Assembly (NCBI RefSeq): GCF_014237835.1
Contig: NZ_JACJVI010000002.1
Coordinates: 1 to 64,000, forward strand
Source: Rhizobium sp. AQ_MP
GTDB taxonomy: Bacteria > Pseudomonadota > Alphaproteobacteria > Rhizobiales > Rhizobiaceae
Length of the DNA: 64,000 nucleotides
Direction of reading: 5' to 3'
Each line of letters opens with the position of its first letter. Position 1 is the first letter of the stretch. The position numbers and the translations under genes are program-made. Below, in pieces: positions 1-8,378 of the stretch. Under the pieces are notes generated by a model, which made no database searches, was not told the origin of the DNA, and saw only the letters and a program-made list of their open reading frames with translations.

Positions 1-234
1 AAGGCGATCGACTCCCTGATGCAGCAGATCTCGCGCGCAACCGGCGAACAGGCGTCCGGACTGCGGGAGATCAATACCGCCGTCAACCACATGGACCAGG
101 CCACACAACAAAACGCCGCCATGGTCGAGGAGACGACTGCCGCGTCTGCCGTGTTGAACGGCGAAGCCAATACGCTGAGCCAGATGATCTCCCGCTTCGT
201 CGTCGCCCGCGCCGTCGCAAAAAGGGCGGCGTGA
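1..234 (+). CDS. Methyl-accepting chemotaxis protein, C-terminal end (partial)
   Basis: The reading frame is open from the first base, so the gene starts upstream of the window. The visible 77 or so residues are the end of the cytoplasmic signalling helix of a chemotaxis receptor: a run like SRATGEQASGLREINTAVN followed by MDQATQQNAAMVEETTAA, the standard descending helix that contacts CheA and CheW. The C-terminus (VARAVAKRAA) carries no NWETF-type CheR/CheB docking pentapeptide. Ligand domain and membrane segments are outside the window, so the stimulus is unknown. Family assignment is secure; the role is general chemotaxis. Confidence 0.93.
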   Translation, partial: KAIDSLMQQISRATGEQASGLREINTAVNHMDQATQQNAAMVEETTAASAVLNGEANTLSQMISRFVVARAVAKRAA

Positions 235-259
235 TACGACGTATGGCATCGATCCGCTC

Positions 260-287
260 CTTCCCTAAAGAAGACCGGAGAGGGAAG
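260..287. repeat. Inverted repeat between convergent genes
   Basis: CTTCCCT (260-266) and AGGGAAG (281-287) form a 7-bp stem with a 14-nt loop between the chemotaxis receptor and the convergent acetyltransferase gene. There is no T-run on either side, so it is at best a weak bidirectional terminator. Confidence 0.25.
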
Positions 288-418
288 CGCAGGTGATCGA
301 GCAGGCCTTGCCGCGTGTCGGCCTCGACCTGAGCATACAGCCTCAGGAGCGGTGATGCCCGATCGCCGCTCCTCAGCTTCCTAGAAGCGGAAGGCTTCGC
401 CAGCGCCATTCCTCACGT

Positions 419-943
419 TCAAGCGCGCATCACCTTCTCGAAAAGAAATCCCTCGTCGTCCGGCAGATCGCTGGGGCCGGGCTGGTGCGGGTCCGGGTAT
501 TTGGCATGGTGGAAGCCAATGATCTTGAAGCCGCATTTGTTGACGTAGAAGTGGATGTTCCTCTTTTCAAAGTATGGCGTATGCGTATGCCAGGTGATCG
601 TCTGCGGATAGCGCGCTTCGATCGCGAGCCAGGCCTTGTGACCCAAACCCTGCCCATGCCTGCCCACCGTCAGGAAGAAGAGATCCAGCGTGTTGTGATG
701 CGTCTCTTCGTCGATGGTCACGACTGCGCCTCCGATCTTCCTGCCGTCTGAGAGAATGCGCAGCGCGACCGCTCCCGGTGCATTGATCGCTTCGTCGAGC
801 TCACCGTCTGAAGGGATTGGACCATCCGGCAGGGCCCCATACTCATCGATCACGGCGATGGCGAATGCCTCCTGGAGTTCCCTCTTGAAGTCGGGGAGAT
901 CATCCGGATCTGCAATGATCAGGCTCACAGTTTGATCGCTCAT
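419..943 (-). CDS. GNAT-family N-acetyltransferase
   Basis: A 174-residue protein beginning MSDQTVSLIIADPDD. I chose this start over an ATG 27 bases upstream because the upstream residues do not look like part of the fold. The middle has the GNAT pattern: strands with GRKIGGAVVTIDEE, then DLFFLTVGRHGQGLGHKAW, which matches the acetyl-CoA pyrophosphate-binding motif A (V-x-x-x-x-Q/R-G-x-G/A), then a C-terminal FYVNKCGFKIIGFHH segment typical of motif B. It would transfer an acetyl group from acetyl-CoA to a small molecule or protein; the substrate cannot be inferred. It lies 213 bases downstream of the histidine kinase on the same strand. Confidence 0.8.
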   Translation of the reverse strand: MSDQTVSLIIADPDDLPDFKRELQEAFAIAVIDEYGALPDGPIPSDGELDEAINAPGAVALRILSDGRKIGGAVVTIDEETHHNTLDLFFLTVGRHGQGLGHKAWLAIEARYPQTITWHTHTPYFEKRNIHFYVNKCGFKIIGFHHAKYPDPHQPGPSDLPDDEGFLFEKVMRA

Positions 944-1156
944 GGTATGGCTCCAACGGCTTTCGGGCACGCGGCCAGATCTCGTGGCTCATTGTCATCC
1001 GAGAGCCACGGATTGATCGCGCTGAATTGACTTTCCGCCGTCTAAGGTAGCAGGGCGGCCTTGCGGCTTTGTGGACAGAGTGTGGGGATTGCGTGGAGTG
1101 GCGGCCGGGTCGAGCGATCCGCATGCGTCAATGCGTAAACGGTCATCGACTGTTCT

Positions 1157-2218
1157 TCAGGAGACTGCCTTGCCGAGGAGGATCTCGAACATGGCGCCGC
1201 CTTTGGCGGATCGGGCGTAGCGAACCTTACCTCCGTGCGCCTCGACGATCGCACGGACCACAGAAAGGCCAAGACCATTTCCGCCCTTCTCCAACGACCC
1301 CGAGTCTCCGCCTCTTTTGAAGGGCTCAAATGCGGATGAAGCGATGTCGGGGGCAAGACCCGGGCCTTCGTCTGAGACGCGCAGCACCACCTGGTCCTTC
1401 TCGATGGAAAGGCTGATCTCAACGAGACCTCGATTTGCGTAACGGCGCGCATTCGTGACTAGGGCAAGCAGGGCCTGGCGGATGCGCATGGGATCCACAC
1501 GGACCATGGCATCGCAAAGGTCCAGTTTGAGGTGGAAGCCTTCCTGTCTCAACTCATCATCCAGTACCGCCGCAAGCCTCAGGATCTCGTCCTTCAGTCG
1601 AACAGGCTGCAGACGCAGATCAAGGTGGCCGCTGTCCGCAAGGGTGACGGTGCGCAGGTCTTCCACGAGCCTTGCCAGTGAATCGACCTGAAGCACCAAG
1701 GCGTGGAGCGACTTTTCGTTCGGCTCGAAGACACCATCGATCATTCCTTGCAGGCGACCCTTCAGAATGGTCAGTGGTGTGCGCAATTCATGGGCGATCG
1801 TAGCGTTCCAGAGCGTCATGTCGGAGGCCATGTCTTGTAGGCGCTGGGCCATGGCGTTGAAGTCTTCAACAAGGGAAGCCGTTTCTCCGAGCGAATAGTC
1901 ACCGGGGATGGCACGGGTCGATAGGTCTCCATCCTTGATACGCCGGGCGCTCTCGGCGAGAGATTCCAGCGGTTCGAGGATGCGGCGTGCGAGGCGGATC
2001 GACGCGAGCGCTGCAACGATCAACGCGATCAGGATAAGGACCGTCAGGATGACAAAATCGAAGCCTGTCAGCCAGCTGTCGTTGTCTTCGGACCAGGGGG
2101 AAAAATAGAAGAGGATGGTGAAGGCGAGATAGGTTCCAAAAAAGACCAGCAGTCCTGCCGCGACGGTGACCGTCGCCATGGCGACGAGTATCTGCCTGCT
2201 CAGCCCTTTCACGATCAT
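1157..2218 (-). CDS. Sensor histidine kinase, BaeS-like
   Basis: A 353-residue inner-membrane kinase. It has two membrane segments (about 11-38 and 53-75) with only a short periplasmic loop between them, so it probably senses the membrane or a partner rather than a ligand in a large domain. A HAMP segment follows (about 75-130), then the HisKA H-box ATIAHELRTPL with phospho-acceptor His143. The ATPase domain has an N-box around Asn256, DEGPGL (Asp283 region) and GGNGLGLSVV. Its start codon overlaps the stop of the upstream response regulator by four bases, so the two are translationally coupled. The neighbouring divergent RND pump is the likely target, as in BaeSR-type envelope-stress systems; that is inference from position. 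Confidence 0.9.
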   Translation of the reverse strand: MIVKGLSRQILVAMATVTVAAGLLVFFGTYLAFTILFYFSPWSEDNDSWLTGFDFVILTVLILIALIVAALASIRLARRILEPLESLAESARRIKDGDLSTRAIPGDYSLGETASLVEDFNAMAQRLQDMASDMTLWNATIAHELRTPLTILKGRLQGMIDGVFEPNEKSLHALVLQVDSLARLVEDLRTVTLADSGHLDLRLQPVRLKDEILRLAAVLDDELRQEGFHLKLDLCDAMVRVDPMRIRQALLALVTNARRYANRGLVEISLSIEKDQVVLRVSDEGPGLAPDIASSAFEPFKRGGDSGSLEKGGNGLGLSVVRAIVEAHGGKVRYARSAKGGAMFEILLGKAVS

Positions 2219-2904
2219 GGATCGACCGCCAGACGATAGCCGACACCCCGGATGCTGGCCAACAAACCTTCGCCTCCCGCCTGCTCGAGCTTCTTGCGGA
2301 GTTTGCTCAGATGGCTATCGATCGTTCGATCCAGCGCATCGGAACCGGGCAGGCAGGCATCCACGAGTTCTGCCCGCGAGAAAACCTTGCTGGGCGTCCT
2401 TGCGAGATGAGCAAGAAGCCTGAACTCGGTCAGCGTCAGAGGAACAGTAACGGCTTCGCCTTTATTGTCGATCTTGACCTGATAACTGTCGAGATCGATG
2501 GTGAGGTTGCCAACCCGGATGACTGCGCCGGCCTGGCTTAGCCCCGCGCGACGCAAAACCGCCTTGGCCCGAGCGACGACCTCGATAGGGTTGAACGGCT
2601 TGACGATATAGTCGTCCGCACCGATACGCAGGCCCTGAAGGCGATCGACATCTTCATCAAGCGCCGTGATCATGATGACTGGTGTGCGGCCTCGTCTCTG
2701 GATCTCCGCGAGAAGCTCCCAACCATCCAGGCGCGGCATGGTGATATCAGCGAGAACGATATCGGGTTTTAGTGTTCGGTGCAGATCAAGTGCTACCTGT
2801 CCATCGCGGGCATGGACTGTTCGAAAGCCTTCCCGGGAAAAATAGGCTTCGAGAATGCCCGCGATCTCCGCATCGTCTTCAGCGATCAAAACAAGTTCTG
2901 TCAT
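2215..2904 (-). CDS. Response regulator, OmpR/PhoB (BaeR-like) family
   Basis: A 229-residue response regulator. I start it at MTELVLIAEDDAE, 72 bases inside the longest open frame, because the receiver fold begins there. The receiver domain (1-120) has the acidic pair ED-D at 9-11, phospho-acceptor Asp53 in VLADITMP, Thr80 and Lys102 in YIVKPF. A winged-helix DNA-binding domain follows (about 130-229), including LTLTEFRLLAHLARTPSKVF and a C-terminal IRGVGYRL wing. It is the first gene of the two-gene operon with the kinase. The 148 bases between it and the divergent RND adaptor gene are the natural place for its binding sites. Confidence 0.92.
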   Translation of the reverse strand: MTELVLIAEDDAEIAGILEAYFSREGFRTVHARDGQVALDLHRTLKPDIVLADITMPRLDGWELLAEIQRRGRTPVIMITALDEDVDRLQGLRIGADDYIVKPFNPIEVVARAKAVLRRAGLSQAGAVIRVGNLTIDLDSYQVKIDNKGEAVTVPLTLTEFRLLAHLARTPSKVFSRAELVDACLPGSDALDRTIDSHLSKLRKKLEQAGGEGLLASIRGVGYRLAVDP

Positions 2905-3052
2905 GATGGTTGCGCTCCTTGCGGATTTCATGCCATCGAACCGACCGCTGGTCGAGTCGTCATGATGTGCCTCCATCCGATCGCAACAAATCCTACACGA
3001 AGTAGCAACACAATCCTTTTAGAGCATCCCCATCGACTAATCCCTAAAGACG

Positions 3053-4228
3053 ATGGTGACCCAGATGCGAAACTTCGCGCGGTTTTGGATGTTCTGCATG
3101 TTGTGCGTGCCGTTACTGCTATTGGTATCTTGCAGTGACCAGCAGAAGACCGAAGCGAATGCTACAGCCGAGCCGCAGGCCGTTCGTGTCAGCGTGATGA
3201 CGGTGCAGCCGGAAGCCGTTACCGTCTACGACGAATTGCCTGGACGTGTCTCTGCCGTGCGAACAGCGGAGATCAGGCCGCAGGTCAACGGCATCATCCA
3301 GAAGAAGCTGTTTGTAGAGGGCAGCACGGTAGAGGCCGGCGCGGCCCTGTTCCAGATCGATCCGGCGCCGTTTTCCGCGGAGGCGGATGCCGCCGCCGCC
3401 GTTCTGGCGCGCGTCGAAGCGGAACTCGCGAATGCCAAGGTGAAGTACCAGCGGTCGGAATTGCTGTCCGCGCAGAAGGTCACCAGTGCAGAAGCCTTCA
3501 ACAACGCAACGGCCGCGCTGGCGCAGGCCAAGGCAAGCGTCGCCGAAGCCAAGGCAAATCTGGCCCGGCGCAAGCTGGAGCTGGCAAATGCCACGGTCCG
3601 CAGCCCGATCAGCGGCATCATCGGTCAGTCCTTCATGAGCGAAGGCTCATTGGCGTCCTCGTCCGCGACCTCACCGCTTGCCGTGGTCCAGCAGATCGAT
3701 CAGGTTTACGTCGACGTGCGCCAATCGTCGATCAGCCTGGAGCAATTGCAGGAAACAGCCCCGGCGGCTGGGACGGGCGATCCGCAGGAACTGCCGGTCT
3801 CGATCAAGACGATCACCGGCAAGCCCTATGGTCACGCTGGAAAGATCCTGTTCTCCGATATCTCCGTCGATAACGCCACCGGCAGCCTCGGCATACGCAT
3901 TCTGGTTCCCAATCCGGAAGGGCAGCTTCTGCCTGGCATGTTCATTCGCGCCATGGTGCCGCGGGAGGTCTACAATGCCGCTCTGATGGTCCCCCAGGAG
4001 GCGGTGACCCGCGATGCCTCTGGAAGACCGGAGCTTGTCGTCATTGCTGCAGACAAGACTGGCGAGAAGAGGGCTGTCGAACTGGGTCCCCTGGTGGGCG
4101 GAAAGTACCTGGTGAAGAATGGTCTTCGCGCCGGCGAAACGATCGTCGTGCTGGGACAGGATCGGGTGCAAAGCGGTCAACCCCTGGAAACATCGCCCGC
4201 AAACATCGTCTCCCAGAAGTCGAACTAA
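3053..4228 (+). CDS. RND efflux pump periplasmic adaptor lipoprotein (AcrA/MexA family)
   Basis: A 391-residue membrane fusion protein. The N-terminus is a lipoprotein signal: a hydrophobic run ending LLLLVSC, whose Cys would be lipid-modified and anchor the protein to the inner membrane. Then come a barrel-sandwich half (AEIRPQVNGIIQKKLFVEGS), a long Ala/Lys/Glu-rich alpha-hairpin (about 115-180) that would dock to an outer-membrane channel, and the second half-motif ATVRSPISGIIG. An ATG 12 bases downstream (MRNFARF) is an equally possible start; neither has a strong ribosome site. It ends 10 bases before the pump gene, so the two form an operon. No outer-membrane channel gene follows, so a TolC-like protein encoded elsewhere would complete the pump. 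Confidence 0.93.
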   Translation: MVTQMRNFARFWMFCMLCVPLLLLVSCSDQQKTEANATAEPQAVRVSVMTVQPEAVTVYDELPGRVSAVRTAEIRPQVNGIIQKKLFVEGSTVEAGAALFQIDPAPFSAEADAAAAVLARVEAELANAKVKYQRSELLSAQKVTSAEAFNNATAALAQAKASVAEAKANLARRKLELANATVRSPISGIIGQSFMSEGSLASSSATSPLAVVQQIDQVYVDVRQSSISLEQLQETAPAAGTGDPQELPVSIKTITGKPYGHAGKILFSDISVDNATGSLGIRILVPNPEGQLLPGMFIRAMVPREVYNAALMVPQEAVTRDASGRPELVVIAADKTGEKRAVELGPLVGGKYLVKNGLRAGETIVVLGQDRVQSGQPLETSPANIVSQKSN

Positions 4229-4238
4229 GGAGCGGATG

Positions 4239-7200
4239 ATGCCGCAGTTCTTTATTGACAGGCCCGTCTTTGCCTGGGTCATCGCCATCATGATCGTCAT
4301 TGTCGGGGTGATCGCCATCCCGCAACTGCCCGTTTCGCGATTTCCGGTCATTGCTCCGCCCAGCGTGTCGATCTATGCCACCTATACCGGGGCCACGCCG
4401 CAGGTGATCAATGACAGCGTGACCAGTGTGATCGAAAGGGAAATCTCGGGCGCGAAGAACGTGCTCTATTTCGATTCCTCGGCAGATTCTTCCGGATCGA
4501 CAACGATCACCGTGACATTCAAGCCGGGCACGAACCCGGAACTGGCGCAGGTTGATATCCAGAACAGGCTCAAGGCGGTCGAAGCGAAGTTGCCTGAGCC
4601 GGTTCGGCGGGCGGGCCTCACCGTTGAATCCGCCTCATCCGGATTTCTGATGATCGTTTCCCTGAAGTCGAAGGACGGGTCGATCGACGCATTGGCGCTT
4701 GACGACTACCTCGTGCGCAACATCTCGCCCGAGCTCAAGCGGGTCGCCGGCGTCGGCCGTGTCCAATCCTTCGGCTCCGAAGCCGCCATGCGCGTATGGG
4801 TCGATCCCATGCGCCTGCTGGCGCACTCCATCTCCATGGCGGAGGTGACCCAGGCTATCCAGACCCAGAATATCCAGGTTGCACCGGGACGCTTGGGCGA
4901 CACGCCAACGGTTCCTGGACAGAAGGTCAGTGTCCCTCTGAGCGTTCGCGGCCAGCTGCAGTCGCCTGAGGAATTTGCGCGGGTCATTCTGCGATCGAAT
5001 CCCGATGGCTCCCGGCTGACTCTGGGCGATATCGCCACCATCGAAGTGGGATCGCAATCCTCCAGCTTTTCCATTCTCGACGGTGGCAAGCCCGCAACCG
5101 CAGCCGCCATCCAGATGACGCCGGGTGCGAATGCCGTCAGCACCTCGAACGGTGTGCGTACCCGAATGGCCGAGCTTGCGCTCACCATGCCTGCGGGACT
5201 GGAGTACGCGATCTCCTACGACACGGCGCCCTTCGTCAAGATCTCGATCCAGAAGGTTTTGCAGACGCTTGTCGAAGCGATGGTGCTTGTGTTCCTGATC
5301 ATGCTGCTCTTCCTGCAGAATGTCCGCTACACGCTCATTCCGACGATCGTCGCCCCGATTGCGCTGTTGGGCACCTTTGCCGTCATGATGGTAATCGGGT
5401 ACTCGATCAACGTTCTAACGATGTTCGGCATGGTGCTTGCCATCGGCATCATCGTGGATGATGCGATTGTGGTCGTTGAAAATGTCGAGCGGTTGATGGC
5501 CAAGGAAGGGCTGTCTCCGCGCGAGGCAACCCGCAAGGCCATGGGCGAAATCACCGGTGCGGTGATCGGGATCACCCTGGTGCTAACGGCGGTGTTCCTG
5601 CCGATGGGGCTTGCATCCGGTTCCGTCGGTGCCATCTACCGCCAGTTCACGGTCTCCATGGCGGTTTCGATCCTCTTCTCGGCATTTCTCGCACTCAGCC
5701 TCACCCCTGCGCTGTGCGCTACCTTGCTGAAACCGATCAGCTCTGACCATCACCATAAGAAGGGTTTCTTTGGTTGGTTCAATCGCGGCTTTGACCGACT
5801 GACTGAGGGTTATGCGGGATGGGTAGGCGGTCTTGTCCGCCGGGCCGGTCGGACCATGTTTGTCTATCTTGCCATCGTCGCTGCTGTTGGGTTTGGCTAC
5901 AGCACAATCGCGACCACTTTCGTGCCGGAAGAAGATCAAGGTTCCTTCATGACCTCCTTCACTTTGCCGGCGGAGGCGACAGCCGAACGCACGCGCGAAG
6001 TGGTCAACCTCTTCGAAGAGCACGTCAAGGGCCGCTCCGACATCGCCAACAACCTGACGATCATGGGTTTCGGCTTTTCGGGGTCAGGGCCGAACACGGC
6101 CATGTCGTTCACCACAATGACGGATTGGAGCAAGCGCACCAACACCGTGGATGCCGAACTGAATGCTGCAGCGGACGCGATGTCCGCAGCAAAGGAAGGC
6201 CAGGTCTTCAGTCTGAAGCCACCGGCAATTGATGAACTGGGCACCACATCAGGCTTCTCGCTGCGACTGCAGGATCGCGCCAATCACGGTGCGGATGCGC
6301 TGGCTGCTGCCGCTGCTCAACTCATCGAACTTGCCTCCAAGAGCACGCTGTTGACTGACGTTCGTATTGACGGTCTGCCGAGAGGTCCGAGCGTCACGCT
6401 CCACATCGACCGGCAGAAGGCCGCAGCGTTGGGCGTAGCCTACAGCACCATCAGCGACACATTGAGCGGCGCTGTCGGCTCGACCTATGTGAACGATTTC
6501 CCGCGGGACGGTCGACTGCAGCAGGTCATTGTTCAGGCCCAGCCTTCGAGCCGCATGCAGGTGGACGATATCCTTGCACTTCATCTGCGCAGCGATACCG
6601 GCAAGATGGTTCGTCTTTCCGAGATCGTGACGCCCGAATGGTCTACGATTCCGCTGCAGGTGACCCGCTACAACGGATACCCTTCGACCAGCATTTCCGG
6701 ATCGGCGGCCAAGGGCATTTCGAGTGGCAAGGCGATGGATGAGATGGAACAGCTGGCACTCAAACTCCCCAAGGGGTTTGCGGTGGAATGGACGGGTCAA
6801 TCCCTCCAGGAGCGGCAGTCCGGTGCGCAGGCGCCCATGCTGATGGCCTTCTCATTCCTGATCGTGTTCCTGGTGCTGGCTGCCCTCTATGAAAGCTGGT
6901 CCGTGCCAATCTCCGTCATGCTCGTCGTGCCCCTCGGCGTGATCGGGGCAGTGATCGCAGTTCATCTGCGGGGGCTGGAAAACGATGTGTTCTTCAAGGT
7001 TGGCCTGATTACCCTGATCGGCCTCTCCGCCAAGAACGCAGTTCTGATCGTTGAGTTTGCTCGCAAACGCCAGAGCGAGGGACTGGGACTTGTAGAGGCT
7101 GTCGTCGAGGCAGCACGTCTGCGCCTTCGTCCCATCGTCATGACGTCTCTCGCCTTTACCCTCGGTGTCGTGCCGCTGGTCATTGCGAGAGGAGCAAGCT

Positions 7201-7352
7201 CGGAAACGCAGAACGCCATCGGAACCGGTCTGTTCGGCGGAATGATTTCCGGCACGGTGCTGGCGGTGCTTTTCGTGCCTGTGTTCTACGTCGTCGTCAC
7301 GCGGCTGACGCGGCGGCGCGAGACTTCGGTGCCTGTCTCAAACAACGGCTAG
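4239..7352 (+). CDS. RND multidrug efflux transporter, inner-membrane pump (AcrB/MexB family, HAE1)
   Basis: A 1037-residue pump, close to the usual length of about 1050. I start at the second ATG of an ATGATG pair because AAGGAG (4227-4232) sits six bases upstream of it. The sequence opens with the canonical PQFFIDRPVFAWVIAI. It has twelve predicted membrane helices, two large periplasmic loops, the proton-relay acidic pair in GIIVDDAIVVVENVER, and the lysine of the second relay in GLSAKNAVLIVEFARK. It would trimerise, take up drugs or amphiphiles from the periplasm and inner membrane, and expel them using proton flux. Substrate range cannot be read from sequence. Control is most simply explained by the divergent two-component system. 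Confidence 0.95.
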   Translation: MPQFFIDRPVFAWVIAIMIVIVGVIAIPQLPVSRFPVIAPPSVSIYATYTGATPQVINDSVTSVIEREISGAKNVLYFDSSADSSGSTTITVTFKPGTNPELAQVDIQNRLKAVEAKLPEPVRRAGLTVESASSGFLMIVSLKSKDGSIDALALDDYLVRNISPELKRVAGVGRVQSFGSEAAMRVWVDPMRLLAHSISMAEVTQAIQTQNIQVAPGRLGDTPTVPGQKVSVPLSVRGQLQSPEEFARVILRSNPDGSRLTLGDIATIEVGSQSSSFSILDGGKPATAAAIQMTPGANAVSTSNGVRTRMAELALTMPAGLEYAISYDTAPFVKISIQKVLQTLVEAMVLVFLIMLLFLQNVRYTLIPTIVAPIALLGTFAVMMVIGYSINVLTMFGMVLAIGIIVDDAIVVVENVERLMAKEGLSPREATRKAMGEITGAVIGITLVLTAVFLPMGLASGSVGAIYRQFTVSMAVSILFSAFLALSLTPALCATLLKPISSDHHHKKGFFGWFNRGFDRLTEGYAGWVGGLVRRAGRTMFVYLAIVAAVGFGYSTIATTFVPEEDQGSFMTSFTLPAEATAERTREVVNLFEEHVKGRSDIANNLTIMGFGFSGSGPNTAMSFTTMTDWSKRTNTVDAELNAAADAMSAAKEGQVFSLKPPAIDELGTTSGFSLRLQDRANHGADALAAAAAQLIELASKSTLLTDVRIDGLPRGPSVTLHIDRQKAAALGVAYSTISDTLSGAVGSTYVNDFPRDGRLQQVIVQAQPSSRMQVDDILALHLRSDTGKMVRLSEIVTPEWSTIPLQVTRYNGYPSTSISGSAAKGISSGKAMDEMEQLALKLPKGFAVEWTGQSLQERQSGAQAPMLMAFSFLIVFLVLAALYESWSVPISVMLVVPLGVIGAVIAVHLRGLENDVFFKVGLITLIGLSAKNAVLIVEFARKRQSEGLGLVEAVVEAARLRLRPIVMTSLAFTLGVVPLVIARGASSETQNAIGTGLFGGMISGTVLAVLFVPVFYVVVTRLTRRRETSVPVSNNG

Positions 7353-7410
7353 TCCGCGACAGCAAGCAAACGCGGCGAGGGGGGTCTCTCGCTTGCCGAA
7401 CTGCAACTAT

Positions 7411-7447
7411 GTGCTGGCACTGGTTCTAAGCTGACCGGTGCCAGCAC
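7411..7447. repeat. Inverted repeat downstream of the RND operon
   Basis: GTGCTGGCACTGG (7411-7423) pairs with CCGGTGCCAGCAC (7435-7447), one pair being G-U in RNA, around an 11-nt loop. It lies 58 bases after the pump stop codon, in the convergent space before the TetR gene. No T-run follows on either strand, so it may be an mRNA 3'-end stabiliser or a Rho-assisted terminator rather than a classical intrinsic one. Confidence 0.4.
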
Positions 7448-7586
7448 TCGCCGCTCAGACGCTTGTCTGGCAAGCCAATGCGAACCATGGCCGGTTCCGT
7501 CCTGATCAGTCTCGTCTGCAGGGGGAGATAAGATCATTTGAGGTTCCACAAGGCTGCGATCATTGATCGGGCCATGAATGCGGCGC

Positions 7587-8240
7587 CTATCGTGTCTTGC
7601 TCACTTCTTGCTTGATGCTCTCCAGATCTGCCGGATTGCTCAGGAGTGCCCGCATCATCAGACTTGCGATGACATTGGCCTCTTCCAGCACATCGGCGTG
7701 TCGTTGAAGCCGGATTGCACCGAGCAATACAGAATCCAGAAAATGGGCAAACAAAGCGGTGGAGCCTTCTATGAACTCGCCGCTCTTCATACCCTCTGCA
7801 AGCGTGCGTTCTCCCGCTTGCTTCGCCCGCTTGTGCCTCTCGTTCCAAAAGACGAAATCCGGCTCTTCCATGAGGTCGGAAAGGTAGAGCCCCCGCATTT
7901 CGTAGCGGCTCGTGAATTCCAGTTCGAGCTCTCTGCGAAACGTAGCGTAGATCCGCACGGCCGGCCTCGACTGCGGCAATAACTCCTCTCCCTGGAGCAA
8001 AGGAGATCGCAGCCGCCCGTACTCAAGCAGATGCTGGGCGATTGCGACCTTGGATGCGAAATGATGGAAGAGAGACGCCTTCCGGATTCCGACTTCACTT
8101 GCAATTTCCCTCGTCGAGATAGCGTGGAAGCCTTTTTGTGCGAAAAGCCGTCCAGCCACTTTCAGAATTGTATCTGCAGTCGATCCTTCCGCCACTTCCG
8201 GAAAAATCCCCAGCGGGCTGACCTCAACATCTGTGCGCAT
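7587..8240 (-). CDS. TetR/AcrR-family transcriptional regulator
   Basis: A 217-residue regulator. I start it at the ATG at 8240 (MRTDVEVS); the open frame extends much further upstream, but across the divergent promoter and the next gene. The N-terminal helix-turn-helix is clear: DTILKVAGRLFAQKGFHAISTREIASEVGIRKASLFHHFASK (residues about 25-65, quoted in part from the family pattern). The rest is an all-alpha ligand-binding domain. It is divergent from the permease gene at 8379, with a perfect palindromic operator in between, so it probably represses the permease/dimethylformamidase-like operon and itself. Although it follows the RND genes, it is convergent to them, so it is unlikely to be their dedicated AcrR-type repressor. 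Confidence 0.88.
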   Translation of the reverse strand: MRTDVEVSPLGIFPEVAEGSTADTILKVAGRLFAQKGFHAISTREIASEVGIRKASLFHHFASKVAIAQHLLEYGRLRSPLLQGEELLPQSRPAVRIYATFRRELELEFTSRYEMRGLYLSDLMEEPDFVFWNERHKRAKQAGERTLAEGMKSGEFIEGSTALFAHFLDSVLLGAIRLQRHADVLEEANVIASLMMRALLSNPADLESIKQEVSKTR

Positions 8241-8318
8241 GCAAGTGTCCTTTCCGGCGCCACGTCCTATCCATTGAATTGACACTTTACAAGTCAGACG
8301 CTCTTTGTTAGCGATTTG

Positions 8319-8334
8319 CCTACCGATCGGTAGG
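8319..8334. promoter_or_regulatory. Palindromic TetR-type operator
   Basis: CCTACCGATCGGTAGG is a perfect 16-bp palindrome in the divergent space between the TetR gene and the permease gene. It is followed at once by a repeated TAGG, making overlapping half-sites. The core ACCGATCGGT resembles operators seen for other TetR-family proteins. It lies 45 bases before the permease ATG. Confidence 0.7.
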
Positions 8335-8378
8335 TAGGCGATCTTGCCCGCTTGGCGATCCAAAAAAGGGGAACATAA

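Noticed and set aside
7411..7447. Intrinsic terminator of the RND operon
   Set aside because: The stem is strong but no T-run follows on either strand, so it is listed only as an inverted repeat.
7587..8240. TetR gene as the AcrR-type repressor of the RND pump
   Set aside because: It is convergent to the pump operon and divergent from the permease operon, with the operator palindrome on the permease side.
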